This document shows positions 46,325 through 56,255 of a stretch of 64,000 nt of DNA, piece by piece. Location of the stretch: NCBI RefSeq assembly GCF_019049255.1, contig NZ_JAGMUJ010000161.1, forward strand, positions 248,001 to 312,000, in the 5' to 3' direction. Below the pieces are notes generated by a model. That model was not told the DNA's origin and did not search any database. It saw nothing but the letters and a program-made list of their open reading frames with translations. How positions within the stretch are numbered: position 1 is the stretch's first letter; each line of letters starts with the position of its first letter. The position numbers and the translations under genes are program-made. This DNA comes from Streptomyces sp. AC558_RSS880 (GTDB lineage Bacteria; Actinomycetota; Actinomycetes; Streptomycetales; Streptomycetaceae).

Positions 46325-46328
<4 letters not shown>
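45513..46328 (-). CDS. trpA: tryptophan synthase alpha chain
   Basis: Cleaves indole-3-glycerol phosphate to indole and glyceraldehyde-3-phosphate; the indole is channelled to TrpB. The protein is 271 residues, the normal size. The catalytic pair is Glu53 and Asp64 in [15 protein letters not shown]. The phosphate-binding [20 protein letters not shown] is near the C-terminus. The GTG start overlaps the trpB stop by GTGA, so the two subunits are coupled. A strong hairpin follows. Confidence 0.97.
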
Positions 46329-47608
<1,280 letters not shown>

Positions 47609-47662
47609 GCGGGTACCTCACGGTGAGTGTCGTCGGGACTAATCGCCGTGGGGGCGGGGTCG

Positions 47663-47881
47663 TCAGTCGGTCGCCGGCCGATTGTGGCTGGTCGCGCTCA
47701 CGCGACGGAGTCGCGTATTCAGTACAGCCCCGCGCCCCTGTGGGGCGCGCTGCCATCGCCGCCCGTTCACTTGTCCCGGTTCGTCGCCGATGACGTAGCG
47801 GACCCTGCGGCCGTGCACCCTGCGGGCGGGGGCACGGCAGCCCCGGGGCCGGCAGCCACGTGCGAGGCGGGAGAGGGTCAT
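47663..47881 (-). CDS. trpM: small basic protein TrpM of the trp operon, with repeat-derived C-terminus
   Basis: A 72-residue Arg-rich protein (MTLSRLARGCRPRGCRAPAR then RVHGRRVRYVIGDEPGQ) between trpC and trpB. In S. coelicolor the small gene in this position (SCO2038, trpM/trpX) has been reported to modulate tryptophan biosynthesis and development, and this is its likely counterpart. The last 30 residues or so are encoded by a family 1 interspersed repeat (47684-47748), so the C-terminus is probably not conserved. Ribosome-site evidence is weak (TAGG about 13 bases upstream). It lies 21 bases after trpC. Confidence 0.7.
   Translation of the reverse strand: MTLSRLARGCRPRGCRAPARRVHGRRVRYVIGDEPGQVNGRRWQRAPQGRGAVLNTRLRRVSATSHNRPATD
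47684..47748. repeat. interspersed repeat, family 1 copy 2, overlapping trpM
   Basis: It reads GTGGCTGGTCGCGCTCACGC, GACGGAGTCGCG, then ACAGCCCCGCGCCCCTGTGG and GGCGC, closely matching copy 1 at 26124-26188. It overlaps the end of trpM and the trpM-trpB gap. Confidence 0.75.
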
Positions 47882-47902
47882 CGGGGCCAGCCTACCGGGA
47901 CG

Positions 47903-48712
47903 TCAGCCGCGGCCGTGCCGCAGTGCCGGGTGTTCGCCCGCCGCCACCAGGTCGGAGACGGCCGTCTTCGGATCCTTGCCGGTGACCAGGGACTCGCCGA
48001 CCAGGACGGCGTCGGCACCGGCGTTGGCGTAGGCGATGAGGTCGTGCGGCCCGCGGACGCCGGACTCGGCGACCTTGACCAGGGTGTCGGGGATCTCGGG
48101 GGCGACCCGCTCGAAGGTGCCGCGGTCGACCTCGAGGGTCTTGAGGTTGCGGGCGTTGACGCCGATGACCTTGGCGCCCGCGTCGACCGCGCGCTCGACC
48201 TCGTCCTCGTCGTGCACCTCGACGAGCGGGGTGAGACCGATGGACTGGGCGCGCTCGATCAGCGACTCCAGGGCCGGCTGGTCGAGGGCCGCGACGATCA
48301 GCAGCGCGAGGTCGGCGCCGTACGCGCGGGCCTCCCAGAGCTGGTACGACGTGACGATGAAGTCCTTGCGCAGCACGGGGATGTCCACGCGCGCGCGGAC
48401 GGCCTCCAGGTCGGCCAGCGAACCGCCGAAGCGGCGCTGCTCGGTGAGGACGGAGATGACGGCCGCGCCGCCCGCCTCGTAGTCGGCGGCGAGTCCCGCC
48501 GGGTCCGCGATCGCGGCCAGCGCGCCCTTGGACGGGCTGGAGCGCTTGACCTCGCAGATCACCTTGACGCCGTCACCGCGCAGGGCGGCCACGCCGTCCT
48601 TGGCCGCGGGAGCCTTCGCCGCACGCTCCTTGAGCTCGTCGAGGCTGACGCGCGCCTGCCGCTCCGCGAGGTCGGCACGGACTCCCTCGATGATCTCGTC
48701 GAGCACACTCAC
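47903..48712 (-). CDS. trpC: indole-3-glycerol phosphate synthase
   Basis: Closes the indole ring to give indole-3-glycerol phosphate, the substrate of TrpA. The protein is 269 residues, monofunctional with no TrpF fusion. Motifs: [13 protein letters not shown] (catalytic Lys), [28 protein letters not shown] (second Lys), [25 protein letters not shown] and [17 protein letters not shown] lies about nine bases before the GTG at 48712. It is followed by trpM, trpB and trpA. Confidence 0.97.
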   Translation of the reverse strand: MSVLDEIIEGVRADLAERQARVSLDELKERAAKAPAAKDGVAALRGDGVKVICEVKRSSPSKGALAAIADPAGLAADYEAGGAAVISVLTEQRRFGGSLADLEAVRARVDIPVLRKDFIVTSYQLWEARAYGADLALLIVAALDQPALESLIERAQSIGLTPLVEVHDEDEVERAVDAGAKVIGVNARNLKTLEVDRGTFERVAPEIPDTLVKVAESGVRGPHDLIAYANAGADAVLVGESLVTGKDPKTAVSDLVAAGEHPALRHGRG

Positions 48713-48844
48713 GCGAGCGGCCCCCTTCCTGACGGTCGGTCTTCACTGGTCACTGCGATGGTATCCGCAGTGGGACGTATGCCTCGCATCCAGGCCGAGT
48801 CCGGCCCCTCCCCCGCCCTCGAACCGGCTTCGCACGGCTCGGGC

Positions 48845-48858
48845 GGGAGACGTCTCCC
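48845..48858. promoter_or_regulatory. perfect 14-bp palindrome upstream of trpC
   Basis: GGGAGACGTCTCCC is a perfect palindrome without a loop, 133-146 bases before the trpC start. It could be an operator or part of a terminator for the upstream DUF2752 gene. No regulator is assigned. Confidence 0.4.
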
Positions 48859-48879
48859 TCCTGGACTTCTGCCTGTTGC

Positions 48880-49317
48880 TCAAGGATGCAGCCAGCCGCC
48901 GAGTGGCAGGTTCCGGACAACCGTGAAAGCCAGCAGCAGCGCTCCCAGGGACCACAGGAGCACCGGTGGCGGATCGATCCGCGGCGGCGGCCCGCCGCGC
49001 GCCGCGCGGACCACCCAGACGGTCCACAGCACGGCGCAGACGGCGTAGCCGAGGACGGCGGGCGCGTTGGCCTGGAGGGCGGCCGGGAGGTCGCCGTGGA
49101 CGACGGCGTGCGCGCTGCGCAGTCCGCCGCAGCCGGGGCAGTACAGACCGGTGAGGCGCAGCAGCGGGCAGGCGGGGTAGTGGCCGGGCTCGTTGGGGTC
49201 CACGGCCCCGACGTAGGCGAAGGCCCCGGCGGCGACGACGAGCAGCCCGGCGGGGACGGCCAGCCGGGCGGCACGGCCGGGGGTCGCGCCGGGGGTGGGA
49301 GCGTTCACGCTGTGCAT
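48880..49317 (-). CDS. DUF2752 membrane protein
   Basis: A 145-residue protein with three hydrophobic segments. The family motif PLLRLTGLYCPGCGGLRSAH (paired Cys) and VVHGDLPAALQANAP are clear. Function is unknown; members are found in many actinobacteria near tryptophan genes. ATG at 49317 is preceded by GGGG; a GTG at 49309 is another option. It lies between trpC and a small HGxxPAAW protein on the same strand, so it may be part of the trp transcript. Confidence 0.8.
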   Translation of the reverse strand: MHSVNAPTPGATPGRAARLAVPAGLLVVAAGAFAYVGAVDPNEPGHYPACPLLRLTGLYCPGCGGLRSAHAVVHGDLPAALQANAPAVLGYAVCAVLWTVWVVRAARGGPPPRIDPPPVLLWSLGALLLAFTVVRNLPLGGWLHP

Positions 49318-49336
49318 TGTGCCCCGAACGCGGCTC

Positions 49337-49371
49337 GGGGGCGGCTCCGGCACCGTGCCGGGTCCGCCCCC
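49337..49371 (-). terminator. hairpin inside the trp region
   Basis: GGGGGCGG pairs with CCGCCCCC around an inner CCGGCAC/GTGCCGG stem, between the HGxxPAAW protein gene and the DUF2752 gene. Confidence 0.6.
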
Positions 49372-49392
49372 GTGCGGAGTGCTCCGCGGTGC

Positions 49393-49644
49393 TCAGCCCT
49401 CGGCGCGGGCCGGCGTGCGGTCGCCGGTGACCTGGTGCACGGGGTGGTTGCTCTTCGGCTGGCCCATGCCCATCGCGCGCATGACGGCGCCGACGACACC
49501 GCCGAGGAGGACGAGGCCCATGCTGGCCCAGAAGCCCACGGGCTGGTCCATCACCATGAAGGCGCCCCCGGCGCAGAAACCGATGAAGGCGATGATGACA
49601 CCGGTCCAGGCGGCCGGGGTGTGACCGTGGCTGCTGCCCGCCAT
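49393..49644 (-). CDS. small HGxxPAAW-motif membrane protein
   Basis: An 83-residue protein starting MAGSSHGHTPAAWTGVI, with the HGxxPAAW motif and two membrane segments (GVIIAFIGFCAGGAFMV and ASMGLVLLGGVVGAVM). Function is unknown. GAGGAG lies seven bases before the ATG at 49644, which rules out the longer frame to 49704. It follows the Trp-associated membrane protein gene. Confidence 0.8.
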   Translation of the reverse strand: MAGSSHGHTPAAWTGVIIAFIGFCAGGAFMVMDQPVGFWASMGLVLLGGVVGAVMRAMGMGQPKSNHPVHQVTGDRTPARAEG

Positions 49645-49746
49645 TGCTTGCTCCTCGTTGCTGTGTACGTGTCTGAGCAGACGCTCGGTCTCATTGTCCC
49701 GCACCCGCGCGCCGACGGTGAGCGGGGGTGCGGCGCAGTCGCGCGG

Positions 49747-50388
49747 TTACGCGCCCGTCGGGTCCTCGCCCCGGTCCAGGGCCTTCCAGAGGTCCTCTGG
49801 ACGGTCGGGGTCGACGGCCACGGGCTTGCGGCGCGGGCGCGGCGTGCCGCCCCGTTCGTAGCGGCCGGACATGGCCGGCCAGAGGCGGCCGTAGCGCAGG
49901 GCGAGCAGGCCGGCCAGGAGCAGCAGGACACCGCCCACGGCGGCCACGTACGGCCACGCGGTGTGGCTGAGGGCGTCCACGGTCGCGGAGGTGTCCCCCG
50001 ACGCCTGGGCCGCCTTCTCGTCGAGCGCCCCGCTGTCCGACGCCCCGAGCAGTGCCGCCGCCACCGTGCCCGCTCCGGACAGCGCCAGCAGCGCCGCGAC
50101 GGCGAGGCGGCCGGCCCGGCGCACGGCGAACACCGCGACCAGCGCGGCCAGCCCCACGACGGCCAGGGCGGCGGGCACGCCCGTGACGTCGCTCCCCTTC
50201 GCGGTCAGAGGGAACGCGCCGCCGGCCACCGTGGCGGTGCCCTCCGACCACTGCTGCCGGGTGGCGAGCAGGGCCACGGCCGCGCCCAGGGCACCGCACA
50301 GCAGGGCGACGGCGAGGCTGAGGCGACCGCTGCGGGCGGAGCCGGCGGCCTCGGAACGGGGGGTAGGTACGGCAGTCACGTCATCCAC
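49747..50388 (-). CDS. Trp biosynthesis-associated membrane protein
   Basis: A 213-residue protein with four hydrophobic segments (LSLAVALLCGALGAAVALL; VPAALAVVGLAALVAVFAV; LAVAALLALSGAGTVAAALL; AWPYVAAVGGVLLLLAGLLAL) and a basic, Pro-rich tail with DRPEDLWKALDRGEDP. This is the actinobacterial Trp_oprn_chp family, named for its place next to trpE. Its role is unknown. The start is GTG at 50388 with AGGCG upstream, or GTG at 50379. It lies 41 bases after trpE. Confidence 0.85.
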   Translation of the reverse strand: MDDVTAVPTPRSEAAGSARSGRLSLAVALLCGALGAAVALLATRQQWSEGTATVAGGAFPLTAKGSDVTGVPAALAVVGLAALVAVFAVRRAGRLAVAALLALSGAGTVAAALLGASDSGALDEKAAQASGDTSATVDALSHTAWPYVAAVGGVLLLLAGLLALRYGRLWPAMSGRYERGGTPRPRRKPVAVDPDRPEDLWKALDRGEDPTGA

Positions 50389-50429
50389 TATCGCCTGAAC
50401 GCCGGGCGAACCGACACCCGGGGTTCGTC

Positions 50430-51923
50430 TCAGACCGTTCCCAGCCGGTTCGCGGTGTGCACCGCGCGCAGCACCGCCGCCGCCTTGTTGCGGCACTCGG
50501 TGTCCTCCGCGACCGGGTCGGAGTCGGCCACGATCCCCGCTCCGGCCTGCACGTACGCGGTGCCGTCCCGCAGCAGCGCCGTACGGATCGCGATCGCGGT
50601 GTCGGAGTCGCCCGCGAAGTCGAGGTAGCCGACGCAGCCGCCGTACAGCCCGCGCCGGGACGGCTCGAGTTCGTCGATGATCTGCAGCGCGCGGGGCTTG
50701 GGCGCGCCGGAGAGCGTGCCGGCCGGGAAGCAGGCGGTGAGCACGTCGAACGCGGTACGGCCGGCGGCGACCCGGCCGGTGACCGTCGAGACGATGTGCA
50801 TGACGTGCGAGTACCGCTCGACGGACATGAAGTCGACGACCTCGACGGATCCGGGGTCGCAGACCCGGCCGAGGTCGTTGCGCCCGAGGTCGACGAGCAT
50901 CAGGTGCTCCGCGCGCTCCTTGGGATCGGCGAGCAGTTCGTCGCCGAGGGCCTGGTCCTCCTGCGGGGTGGCGCCGCGGTGCCGGGTGCCGGCGATGGGG
51001 TGGACCATGGCCCGCCCGTCCTCGACCTTCACCAGCGCCTCGGGGGACGAGCCGACGACGTCGAAGCCGTCGAAGCGGAACAGGTACATGTACGGGGACG
51101 GGTTGGTGGCCCGCAGCACCCGGTAGACGTCGAGGGCGCTCGCCGTGCACGGCGTCTCGAACCGCTGGGAGGGGACGACCTGGAAGGCCTCCCCCGCGCG
51201 GATGCGTTCCTTGATGTCCTCCACGGCCCGCCGGAAGTCGGGGCCGCCCCACAGCTCGGTGTACTCGGGCAGTTCGGAGGGCGGCAGCACGGCGGGCGGC
51301 TGGGCCACCGCGCGGGTGAGGTCGGCCTCCATGGCGTCGAGCCGGGCCACGGCGTCGGCGTACGCCTCGTCGACGCCGGTCTCCAGGTCGTTGTGGTTGA
51401 TCGCGTTGGCGATCAGCCAGACGGCGCCCTCCCAGTGGTCCATGACGGCGAGGTCGCTGGTGAGCAGCATGGTCAGCTCGGGGAGCCTCAGGTCGTCCCG
51501 CTCGCCGGGGCCGACCTTCTCCAGGCGGCGCACGATGTCGTAGCCGAGGTAGCCGACCAGGCCGCCGGTGAAGGGCGGCAGGCCCAGGTCGTGGGCGAGG
51601 TCGCGCGGGGTGTGCAGGGTCTGCAGGGTGGCGCGCAGCGCGGCGAGCGGGTCGCCGTCCACGGGGACGCCGACGGGCGGGGTGCCCTCCCAGTGCGCCT
51701 GGCCGTCGCGTTCGGTGAGGGCGGCGGCGCTGCGGACCCCGACGAAGGAGTACCGGGACCAGGACCTGCCGTTCTCGGCGGACTCCAGCAGGAAGGTGCC
51801 GGGGCGCTCGGCGGCGAGTTTGCGGTAGAGCGCGACCGGGGTGTCGCCGTCGGCGAGGAGCTTGCGGGTGACCGGGATGACCCGGCGGTCGGTGGCGAGC
51901 TTGCGGAACGTCTCGAGGTCCAT
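50430..51923 (-). CDS. trpE: anthranilate synthase component I
   Basis: Makes anthranilate from chorismate, the first step of tryptophan synthesis. The protein is 497 residues, the stand-alone component I; no trpG glutamine amidotransferase gene is adjacent. The [16 protein letters not shown] segment is the tryptophan feedback-binding site. Catalytic motifs are [36 protein letters not shown] and [14 protein letters not shown] lies about nine bases before the ATG. It starts 11 bases after hisI, so histidine and tryptophan genes share a transcript. No leader peptide with Trp codons was found. Confidence 0.97.
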   Translation of the reverse strand: MDLETFRKLATDRRVIPVTRKLLADGDTPVALYRKLAAERPGTFLLESAENGRSWSRYSFVGVRSAAALTERDGQAHWEGTPPVGVPVDGDPLAALRATLQTLHTPRDLAHDLGLPPFTGGLVGYLGYDIVRRLEKVGPGERDDLRLPELTMLLTSDLAVMDHWEGAVWLIANAINHNDLETGVDEAYADAVARLDAMEADLTRAVAQPPAVLPPSELPEYTELWGGPDFRRAVEDIKERIRAGEAFQVVPSQRFETPCTASALDVYRVLRATNPSPYMYLFRFDGFDVVGSSPEALVKVEDGRAMVHPIAGTRHRGATPQEDQALGDELLADPKERAEHLMLVDLGRNDLGRVCDPGSVEVVDFMSVERYSHVMHIVSTVTGRVAAGRTAFDVLTACFPAGTLSGAPKPRALQIIDELEPSRRGLYGGCVGYLDFAGDSDTAIAIRTALLRDGTAYVQAGAGIVADSDPVAEDTECRNKAAAVLRAVHTANRLGTV

Positions 51924-51934
51924 GGCGGCAGACC

Positions 51935-52318
51935 TTACTGATCCGGATCGGGGGCGTCCGCCACCGCCAGGACGTCGGCGTCGAAGCAGGTGCGGGCGCC
52001 GGTGTGGCAGGCGGCGCCCACCTGGTCGACCTTGACCAGCACGGTGTCCGCGTCGCAGTCGAGGGCGACCGACTTGACCCACTGGAAGTGGCCGGAGGTG
52101 TCGCCCTTGACCCAGTACTCCCGGCGGCTGCGCGACCAGTAGGTGCAGCGGCCGGTGGTCAGCGTGCGGTGCAGCGCCTCGTCGTCCATCCAGCCCAGCA
52201 TCAGCACCTCTCCGGTGTCGTACTGCTGGGCGATGGCGGGCAGGAGGCCGTCGGAGCTGCGCTTGAGCCGCGCGGCGATCTCCGGGTCGAGGCGGCTGGG
52301 CCGGGGCGTGCTGGTCAT
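51935..52318 (-). CDS. hisI: phosphoribosyl-AMP cyclohydrolase
   Basis: Third step of histidine synthesis, opening the adenine ring of phosphoribosyl-AMP. The protein is 127 residues without a HisE fusion. Motifs: [37 protein letters not shown], the metal-binding [11 protein letters not shown], and the zinc Cys residues in [13 protein letters not shown] at 52318 is taken; an ATG at 52327 is also possible and neither has a strong ribosome site. It is separated from the rest of the his genes by two plus-strand genes and leads directly into trpE. Confidence 0.95.
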   Translation of the reverse strand: MTSTPRPSRLDPEIAARLKRSSDGLLPAIAQQYDTGEVLMLGWMDDEALHRTLTTGRCTYWSRSRREYWVKGDTSGHFQWVKSVALDCDADTVLVKVDQVGAACHTGARTCFDADVLAVADAPDPDQ

Positions 52319-52387
52319 GCGGACCATTGTGCCGCGCGGAGCCGACACCCCCGCGCGGATGTCCACTGACTGGAAGCAGTGGCGCGC

Positions 52388-52428
52388 TGGGGGTGCCCCC
52401 AGGCCGTTCAGGCACTGGGGGAGGCTCG
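52388..52428. repeat. short inverted repeat between divergent hisI and the TIGR03085-type gene
   Basis: CTGGGGGTGCCCCCAG is a perfect palindrome-like hairpin followed by GGCCGTTCAGGCACTGGGGG and AGG. Similar GGGGG-CCCCC / GGGGGAG blocks occur inside family 2 repeat copies A and C, so it may be a related module. Confidence 0.6.
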
Positions 52429-52477
52429 TTGAGGGGCGGGGGTCGGGTGACGGGTGGGCGGACCCTCTGCCTGGCCG

Positions 52478-52483
52478 TAGGCT
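52478..52483 (+). promoter_or_regulatory. candidate -10 (TAGGCT) for a leaderless mRNA
   Basis: TAGGCT ends seven bases before the ATG at 52491 and no ribosome site is present, which fits a leaderless transcript. Confidence 0.45.
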
Positions 52484-52490
52484 GGCTCGC

Positions 52491-53126
52491 ATGTCGACCC
52501 ATGCCAAGCGTGAACGACTTCTCCTGGCCGATCTGCTGGAGACCGCGGGGCCCGAGGCCCCGACCCTGTGCGAGGGCTGGACGGCCCGGGACCTCGCCGC
52601 CCACGTGGTGGTGCGCGAGCGCCGCCCCGACGCGGCCGGCGGCATGCTGGTCAAGCAGCTGGCGGCGCGTCTGGAGCGGGTGATGGCGGAGTTCGCCGCC
52701 AAGCCGTACGAGGAACTGATCCAGCTGATCCGGACGGGTCCGCCGCGCTTCTCGCCCTTCTCTCTCAAGCAGATCGACGAGCTGTCGAACATCGTCGAGT
52801 TCTACGTCCACACGGAGGACGTGCGCCGCGCCCGGCCCGACTGGACGCCGCGCGAGCTCGACCCGGTGTTCCAGGACGTCCTGTGGTCGCGGCTCGAGCG
52901 CTCCGCCCGGCTGATGGGCCGCGGGGTGCCGACGGGCCTGGTGCTGCGCCGTCCGGACGGCCGGACGGTGGTGGCGCACCGCGGCACCCCGGTGGTCACG
53001 GTGATCGGGGAGCCGTCCGAGCTGGTGCTGTTCGCCTACGGCCGGCAGAGCGCCGCCAAGGTCGATCTGGACGGCGACGAGAACGCGATCGCGAAACTGC
53101 GCGAGACCAAACAGCTCGGCATCTGA
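52491..53126 (+). CDS. TIGR03085-type metal-binding / maleylpyruvate isomerase N-domain protein
   Basis: A 211-residue member of the DinB/maleylpyruvate-isomerase-like fold in the actinobacterial TIGR03085 group. Motifs: [34 protein letters not shown] (first His), [15 protein letters not shown] (second His) and [17 protein letters not shown]. Such proteins are thought to be mycothiol- or metal-dependent, but this group has no proven reaction. TAGGCT lies seven bases before the ATG, suggesting leaderless mRNA. A VOC-family gene follows 21 bases on, probably in the same transcript. Confidence 0.82.
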   Translation: MSTHAKRERLLLADLLETAGPEAPTLCEGWTARDLAAHVVVRERRPDAAGGMLVKQLAARLERVMAEFAAKPYEELIQLIRTGPPRFSPFSLKQIDELSNIVEFYVHTEDVRRARPDWTPRELDPVFQDVLWSRLERSARLMGRGVPTGLVLRRPDGRTVVAHRGTPVVTVIGEPSELVLFAYGRQSAAKVDLDGDENAIAKLRETKQLGI

Positions 53127-53147
53127 TCCGCACGAAAGGCGCAGCTC

Positions 53148-53546
53148 GTGATCAAAGTGGCCATGACCAGTGTGTACGTCGACGACGTGGCGAAGGCGCA
53201 TGCCTTCTACACCGATGTCCTCGGCTTCGAGACCCGTACCCACATGGATCTGGGCGGCGGCACGCTGTTCGTCACCGTGGGCGCGAAGGAGGGCGCCCAG
53301 CGGGACCTGGAGCTACTGCTGGAGCCGGGGCAGGGGCCCATAGCGGAGCCGTACCGCAGGGCGGTGCGGGAGGCCGGCCTGCCCGCGATCGTGTTCTCCG
53401 TGGACGACCTCCGCGCGGAGTACGAGCGGCTCCGCGGGGAGGGCGTCCACTTCGTCCAGGACCCGCAGGAGCAGGGTCCGGTGCTCGCCGCCGTCCTGGA
53501 CGACACGGTCGGCAATCTCATCCAGTTGGCCCAGCCGACCGGCTGA
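53148..53546 (+). CDS. VOC-superfamily (glyoxalase-like) protein
   Basis: A 132-residue two-module VOC protein: [27 protein letters not shown] opens the first beta-alpha-beta unit, and [28 protein letters not shown] the second, with the metal-ligand-like Glu/Gln near the end ([10 protein letters not shown]). Substrate is unknown; members include glyoxalases, dioxygenases and resistance proteins. GAAAGG lies eight bases before the GTG. It ends two bases before the convergent hisF stop. Confidence 0.85.
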   Translation: MIKVAMTSVYVDDVAKAHAFYTDVLGFETRTHMDLGGGTLFVTVGAKEGAQRDLELLLEPGQGPIAEPYRRAVREAGLPAIVFSVDDLRAEYERLRGEGVHFVQDPQEQGPVLAAVLDDTVGNLIQLAQPTG

Positions 53547-53548
53547 AC

Positions 53549-54304
53549 TCACCGCACCGGGTGACCGGCGCCCCGCAGCGTCTCCTTGACCTGGCCGATG
53601 CGCAGGTCGCCGAAGTGGAAGACGGAGGCGGCCAGCACCGCGTCCGCGCCCGCCGCGACCGCGGGCGGGAAGTCGGCCAGCTTCCCGGCGCCGCCGGAGG
53701 CGATCACCGGGACGGTGACGTGCTCGCGGACGGCGGTGATCATCTCCAGGTCGTAGCCGTCCTTGGTGCCGTCGGCGTCCATGGAGTTGAGCAGGATCTC
53801 GCCCGCGCCCAGCTCGGCGGCCCGGTGCGCCCACTCCACGGCGTCGATGCCGGTGCCGCGGCGGCCGCCGTGCGTGGTGACCTCGAAGGACCCGGACTCG
53901 GTGCGGCGGGCGTCCACCGACAGCACCAGGACCTGCCGTCCGAAGCGTTCCGCGATCTCGCGGATGAGGTCGGGCCGGGCGATGGCCGCCGTGTTGACGC
54001 CCACCTTGTCGGCGCCCGCGCGGAGCAGCTTGTCCACGTCCTCGGTGGTGCGGACGCCGCCGCCCACGGTGAGCGGGATGAACACCTGCTCGGCGGTGCG
54101 GCGCACCACGTCGTACGTCGTCTCGCGGTTGCCGGACGAGGCGGTGATGTCCAGGAACGTCAGCTCGTCGGCGCCCTCGGCGTCGTACACCTTGGCCATC
54201 TCGACGGGGTCGCCCGCGTCGCGCAGGTTCTGGAAGTTGACGCCCTTGACGACCCGGCCGTTGTCCACGTCCAGGCAGGGGATGACTCGGACCGCCAGGG
54301 TCAT
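53549..54304 (-). CDS. hisF: imidazole glycerol phosphate synthase, cyclase subunit
   Basis: Uses ammonia from HisH to turn PRFAR into imidazole glycerol phosphate and AICAR. The protein is 251 residues. Catalytic Asp12 is in [18 protein letters not shown] and the second Asp in VLSVDARR. The phosphate-binding [14 protein letters not shown] and [13 protein letters not shown] are intact. The ATG overlaps the ridA stop by ATGA. It ends almost against the VOC gene on the other strand, leaving two bases between stops. Confidence 0.97.
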   Translation of the reverse strand: MTLAVRVIPCLDVDNGRVVKGVNFQNLRDAGDPVEMAKVYDAEGADELTFLDITASSGNRETTYDVVRRTAEQVFIPLTVGGGVRTTEDVDKLLRAGADKVGVNTAAIARPDLIREIAERFGRQVLVLSVDARRTESGSFEVTTHGGRRGTGIDAVEWAHRAAELGAGEILLNSMDADGTKDGYDLEMITAVREHVTVPVIASGGAGKLADFPPAVAAGADAVLAASVFHFGDLRIGQVKETLRGAGHPVR

Positions 54305-54705
54305 GAGGTCACGGCTCCTCTGAATGCTTCGAGTTCCACTGAGACCAGCACGCGCGAGTCGACGAAGCCCTCGACCACCAGCAGGGTGGTGACCGGGCGC
54401 ACCGCGTCGAACAGCTCCTTGTGGGCGCGTCCGGCCGCGTCGACGTCCCGCGCGTGGGCGAGGTGGAGGCGTGTGCGGATCACGGACTCGATGCCGAGCC
54501 CGAACTCGCCGATCGCCTCCAGCGCGCTGGTGAAGGCCACCTTGGCCTGCTCGTACGGGTCGCCCTCCCCGTACAGCACATCGCCCCGGAACGCGGTCGT
54601 GCCCGCCACCAGGACGCGGTCACCCGCCGCCACGGCACGTGCGGAGCCGAGGGTCTCCTCCCAGGGATTCGTGCCCTGCACGCGCCGTACGGCATCGGAT
54701 GTCAT
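54301..54705 (-). CDS. ridA: RidA/YjgF-family protein in the his operon
   Basis: A 134-residue YjgF/YER057c/UK114 protein, a family whose RidA members hydrolyse reactive 2-aminoacrylate-type enamines and imines. Marks: [61 protein letters not shown] and [23 protein letters not shown]. The Arg of the RidA active site is in the VIRTRLHL strand. AAAGGA lies ten bases before the ATG. It stands between hisA and hisF and is coupled to hisF. Catalytic status is probable but not certain. Confidence 0.88.
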   Translation of the reverse strand: MTSDAVRRVQGTNPWEETLGSARAVAAGDRVLVAGTTAFRGDVLYGEGDPYEQAKVAFTSALEAIGEFGLGIESVIRTRLHLAHARDVDAAGRAHKELFDAVRPVTTLLVVEGFVDSRVLVSVELEAFRGAVTS

Positions 54706-54721
54706 CGGGCTGTGTCCTTTT

Positions 54722-55444
54722 TCAAGAGATGGCCTCCAGGGCCTCTTCCAGGGTGAACGCCTTGGCGTACAGGGCCTTCCCGACGATGGCGCCCTCGACA
54801 CCGAGCGGGACGAGCTCGGCGATGGCGCGCAGGTCGTCCAGGGAGGAGACGCCTCCGGAGGCGACCACCGGGCGGTCGGTGGCGGCGCAGACGTTCTTCA
54901 GCAGCTCCAGGTTGGGGCCCTGGAGGGTGCCGTCCTTGGCGATGTCGGTGACGACGTAGCGGGCGCAGCCCTCCTTGTCGAGGCGCTCCAGCGTCTCGTA
55001 GAGGTCGCCGCCGTCGCGGGTCCAGCCGCGGCCGCGCAGGGTGGTGCCGCGTACGTCGAGGCCGACGGCGATCTTGTCGCCGTGCTCGGCGATGATCCGG
55101 GCCACCCACTCGGGGGTCTCCAGGGCGGCGGTGCCGAGGTTGACGCGGGTGCAGCCGGTGGCGAGGGCGGCGGCGAGGGTGTCGTCGTCGCGGATGCCGC
55201 CGGACAGCTCCACCTTGATGTCCATCGCCCGGGTGACCTCGGCGATCAGCGCGCGGTTGTCGCCGGTGCCGAACGCGGCGTCCAGGTCGACCAGGTGCAG
55301 CCACTCGGCGCCCGAGCGCTGCCAGGCGAGGGCGGCCTCAAGGGGGGAGCCGTAGGACGTCTCGGTGCCGGACTCGCCGTGCACCAGGCGGACGGCCTGG
55401 CCGTCGCGGACGTCGACGGCGGGGAGGAGTTCGAGCTTGGCCAT
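54722..55444 (-). CDS. priA: bifunctional phosphoribosyl isomerase PriA (HisA/TrpF)
   Basis: Isomerises ProFAR in histidine synthesis and, in Streptomyces, phosphoribosylanthranilate in tryptophan synthesis. The protein is 240 residues of TIM barrel with catalytic Asp11 ([15 protein letters not shown]) and Asp130 ([10 protein letters not shown]). [20 protein letters not shown] and [16 protein letters not shown] are conserved. No separate trpF is found in the trp cluster, which agrees with the established dual role of actinobacterial PriA. It begins four bases after hisH. Confidence 0.95.
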   Translation of the reverse strand: MAKLELLPAVDVRDGQAVRLVHGESGTETSYGSPLEAALAWQRSGAEWLHLVDLDAAFGTGDNRALIAEVTRAMDIKVELSGGIRDDDTLAAALATGCTRVNLGTAALETPEWVARIIAEHGDKIAVGLDVRGTTLRGRGWTRDGGDLYETLERLDKEGCARYVVTDIAKDGTLQGPNLELLKNVCAATDRPVVASGGVSSLDDLRAIAELVPLGVEGAIVGKALYAKAFTLEEALEAIS

Positions 55445-55448
55445 GTCT

Positions 55449-56090
55449 CTACAGGGTTCCGATCCAGTTGGTGAGGAGCTGGGCACCGGCGTCGCCGGAC
55501 TTCTCGGGGTGGAACTGGGTGGCCCACAGGGCGCCGTTCTCCACGGCCGCCACGAAGGGCTTGCCGTGCGTGGACCAGGTGACCAGCGGGGCGCGCATCG
55601 CCGGGTTGGTGGTCTGAAGGGTCCAGTCGTGGACGGCGTAGGAGTGCACGAAGTAGAAGCGGGCGTCCGCGTCGAGGCCGGCGAACAGCTCGGAGCCGGC
55701 CGGGGCGTCCACGGTGTTCCAGCCCATGTGGGGCACGATCTCGGCCTGGAGCGGCTCGACCGAGCCGGGCCACTCGTCGAGGCCCTCGGACTCCACGCCG
55801 TGCTCGATGCCCCGCGCGAAGAGGATCTGCATGCCGACGCAGATGCCCATCACCGGGCGGCCGCCGGACAGCCTGCGGTCGACGATCCAGTCGCCGCGCG
55901 CCCCCTTCAGGCCCTGCATGCAGGCGGCGAAGGCGCCGACGCCGGGCACCAGCAGCCCGTCGGCGTTCATGGCCGCGTCGAAGTCACGGGTGATCTCGAC
56001 GTCGGCTCCCGCGCGGGCGAGGGCGCGCTCGGCGGAGCGGACGTTGCCGAAGCCGTAGTCGAAGACCACGACCTTCTTGGTGGTGCTCAA
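55449..56090 (-). CDS. hisH: imidazole glycerol phosphate synthase, glutamine amidotransferase subunit
   Basis: Releases ammonia from glutamine for HisF. The protein is 213 residues with the class I amidotransferase triad Cys84 ([11 protein letters not shown]), His194 and Glu196 (TQFHPEKSG). The start appears to be TTG at 56090: GGAGGT lies eight bases upstream, overlapping the stop of the small membrane protein gene, and no ATG or GTG fits as well. Product begins with [18 protein letters not shown]. Confidence 0.96.
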   Translation of the reverse strand: MSTTKKVVVFDYGFGNVRSAERALARAGADVEITRDFDAAMNADGLLVPGVGAFAACMQGLKGARGDWIVDRRLSGGRPVMGICVGMQILFARGIEHGVESEGLDEWPGSVEPLQAEIVPHMGWNTVDAPAGSELFAGLDADARFYFVHSYAVHDWTLQTTNPAMRAPLVTWSTHGKPFVAAVENGALWATQFHPEKSGDAGAQLLTNWIGTL

Positions 56091-56094
56091 GGGT

Positions 56095-56253
56095 TCACAC
56101 CTCCAGCCTCAGGAGCCCCGTGCCGAGACACATCACGGCGCCGATGGAGAGCAGCACGATGAGGCTCGTGGGCATCTTCTGCTTGACGAAGGAGATGATC
56201 CCGCCGACGAAGAACAGGCCGACGACGATCAGGACGGTGGACAGACCGTTCAT
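56095..56253 (-). CDS. 52-residue membrane protein between hisB and hisH
   Basis: A small protein ([19 protein letters not shown], then [20 protein letters not shown]) with two hydrophobic segments joined by a short basic loop, probably a hairpin in the membrane. It begins two bases after the hisB stop, and the hisH ribosome site overlaps its stop, so it is embedded in the his operon. No family with a known role is recognised. Good hydrophobic pattern and tight spacing argue that it is real. Confidence 0.75.
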   Translation of the reverse strand: MNGLSTVLIVVGLFFVGGIISFVKQKMPTSLIVLLSIGAVMCLGTGLLRLEV

Positions 56254-56255
56254 GC

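Noticed and set aside
48710-48789. 24-codon leader frame ending at the trpC start
   Set aside because: It has no Trp codon and no clear ribosome site; the overlap with the trpC GTG could be chance.
51924-52490. Trp attenuator with leader peptide before trpE
   Set aside because: trpE follows hisI by 11 bases and no short frame with Trp codons plus paired hairpins is visible.
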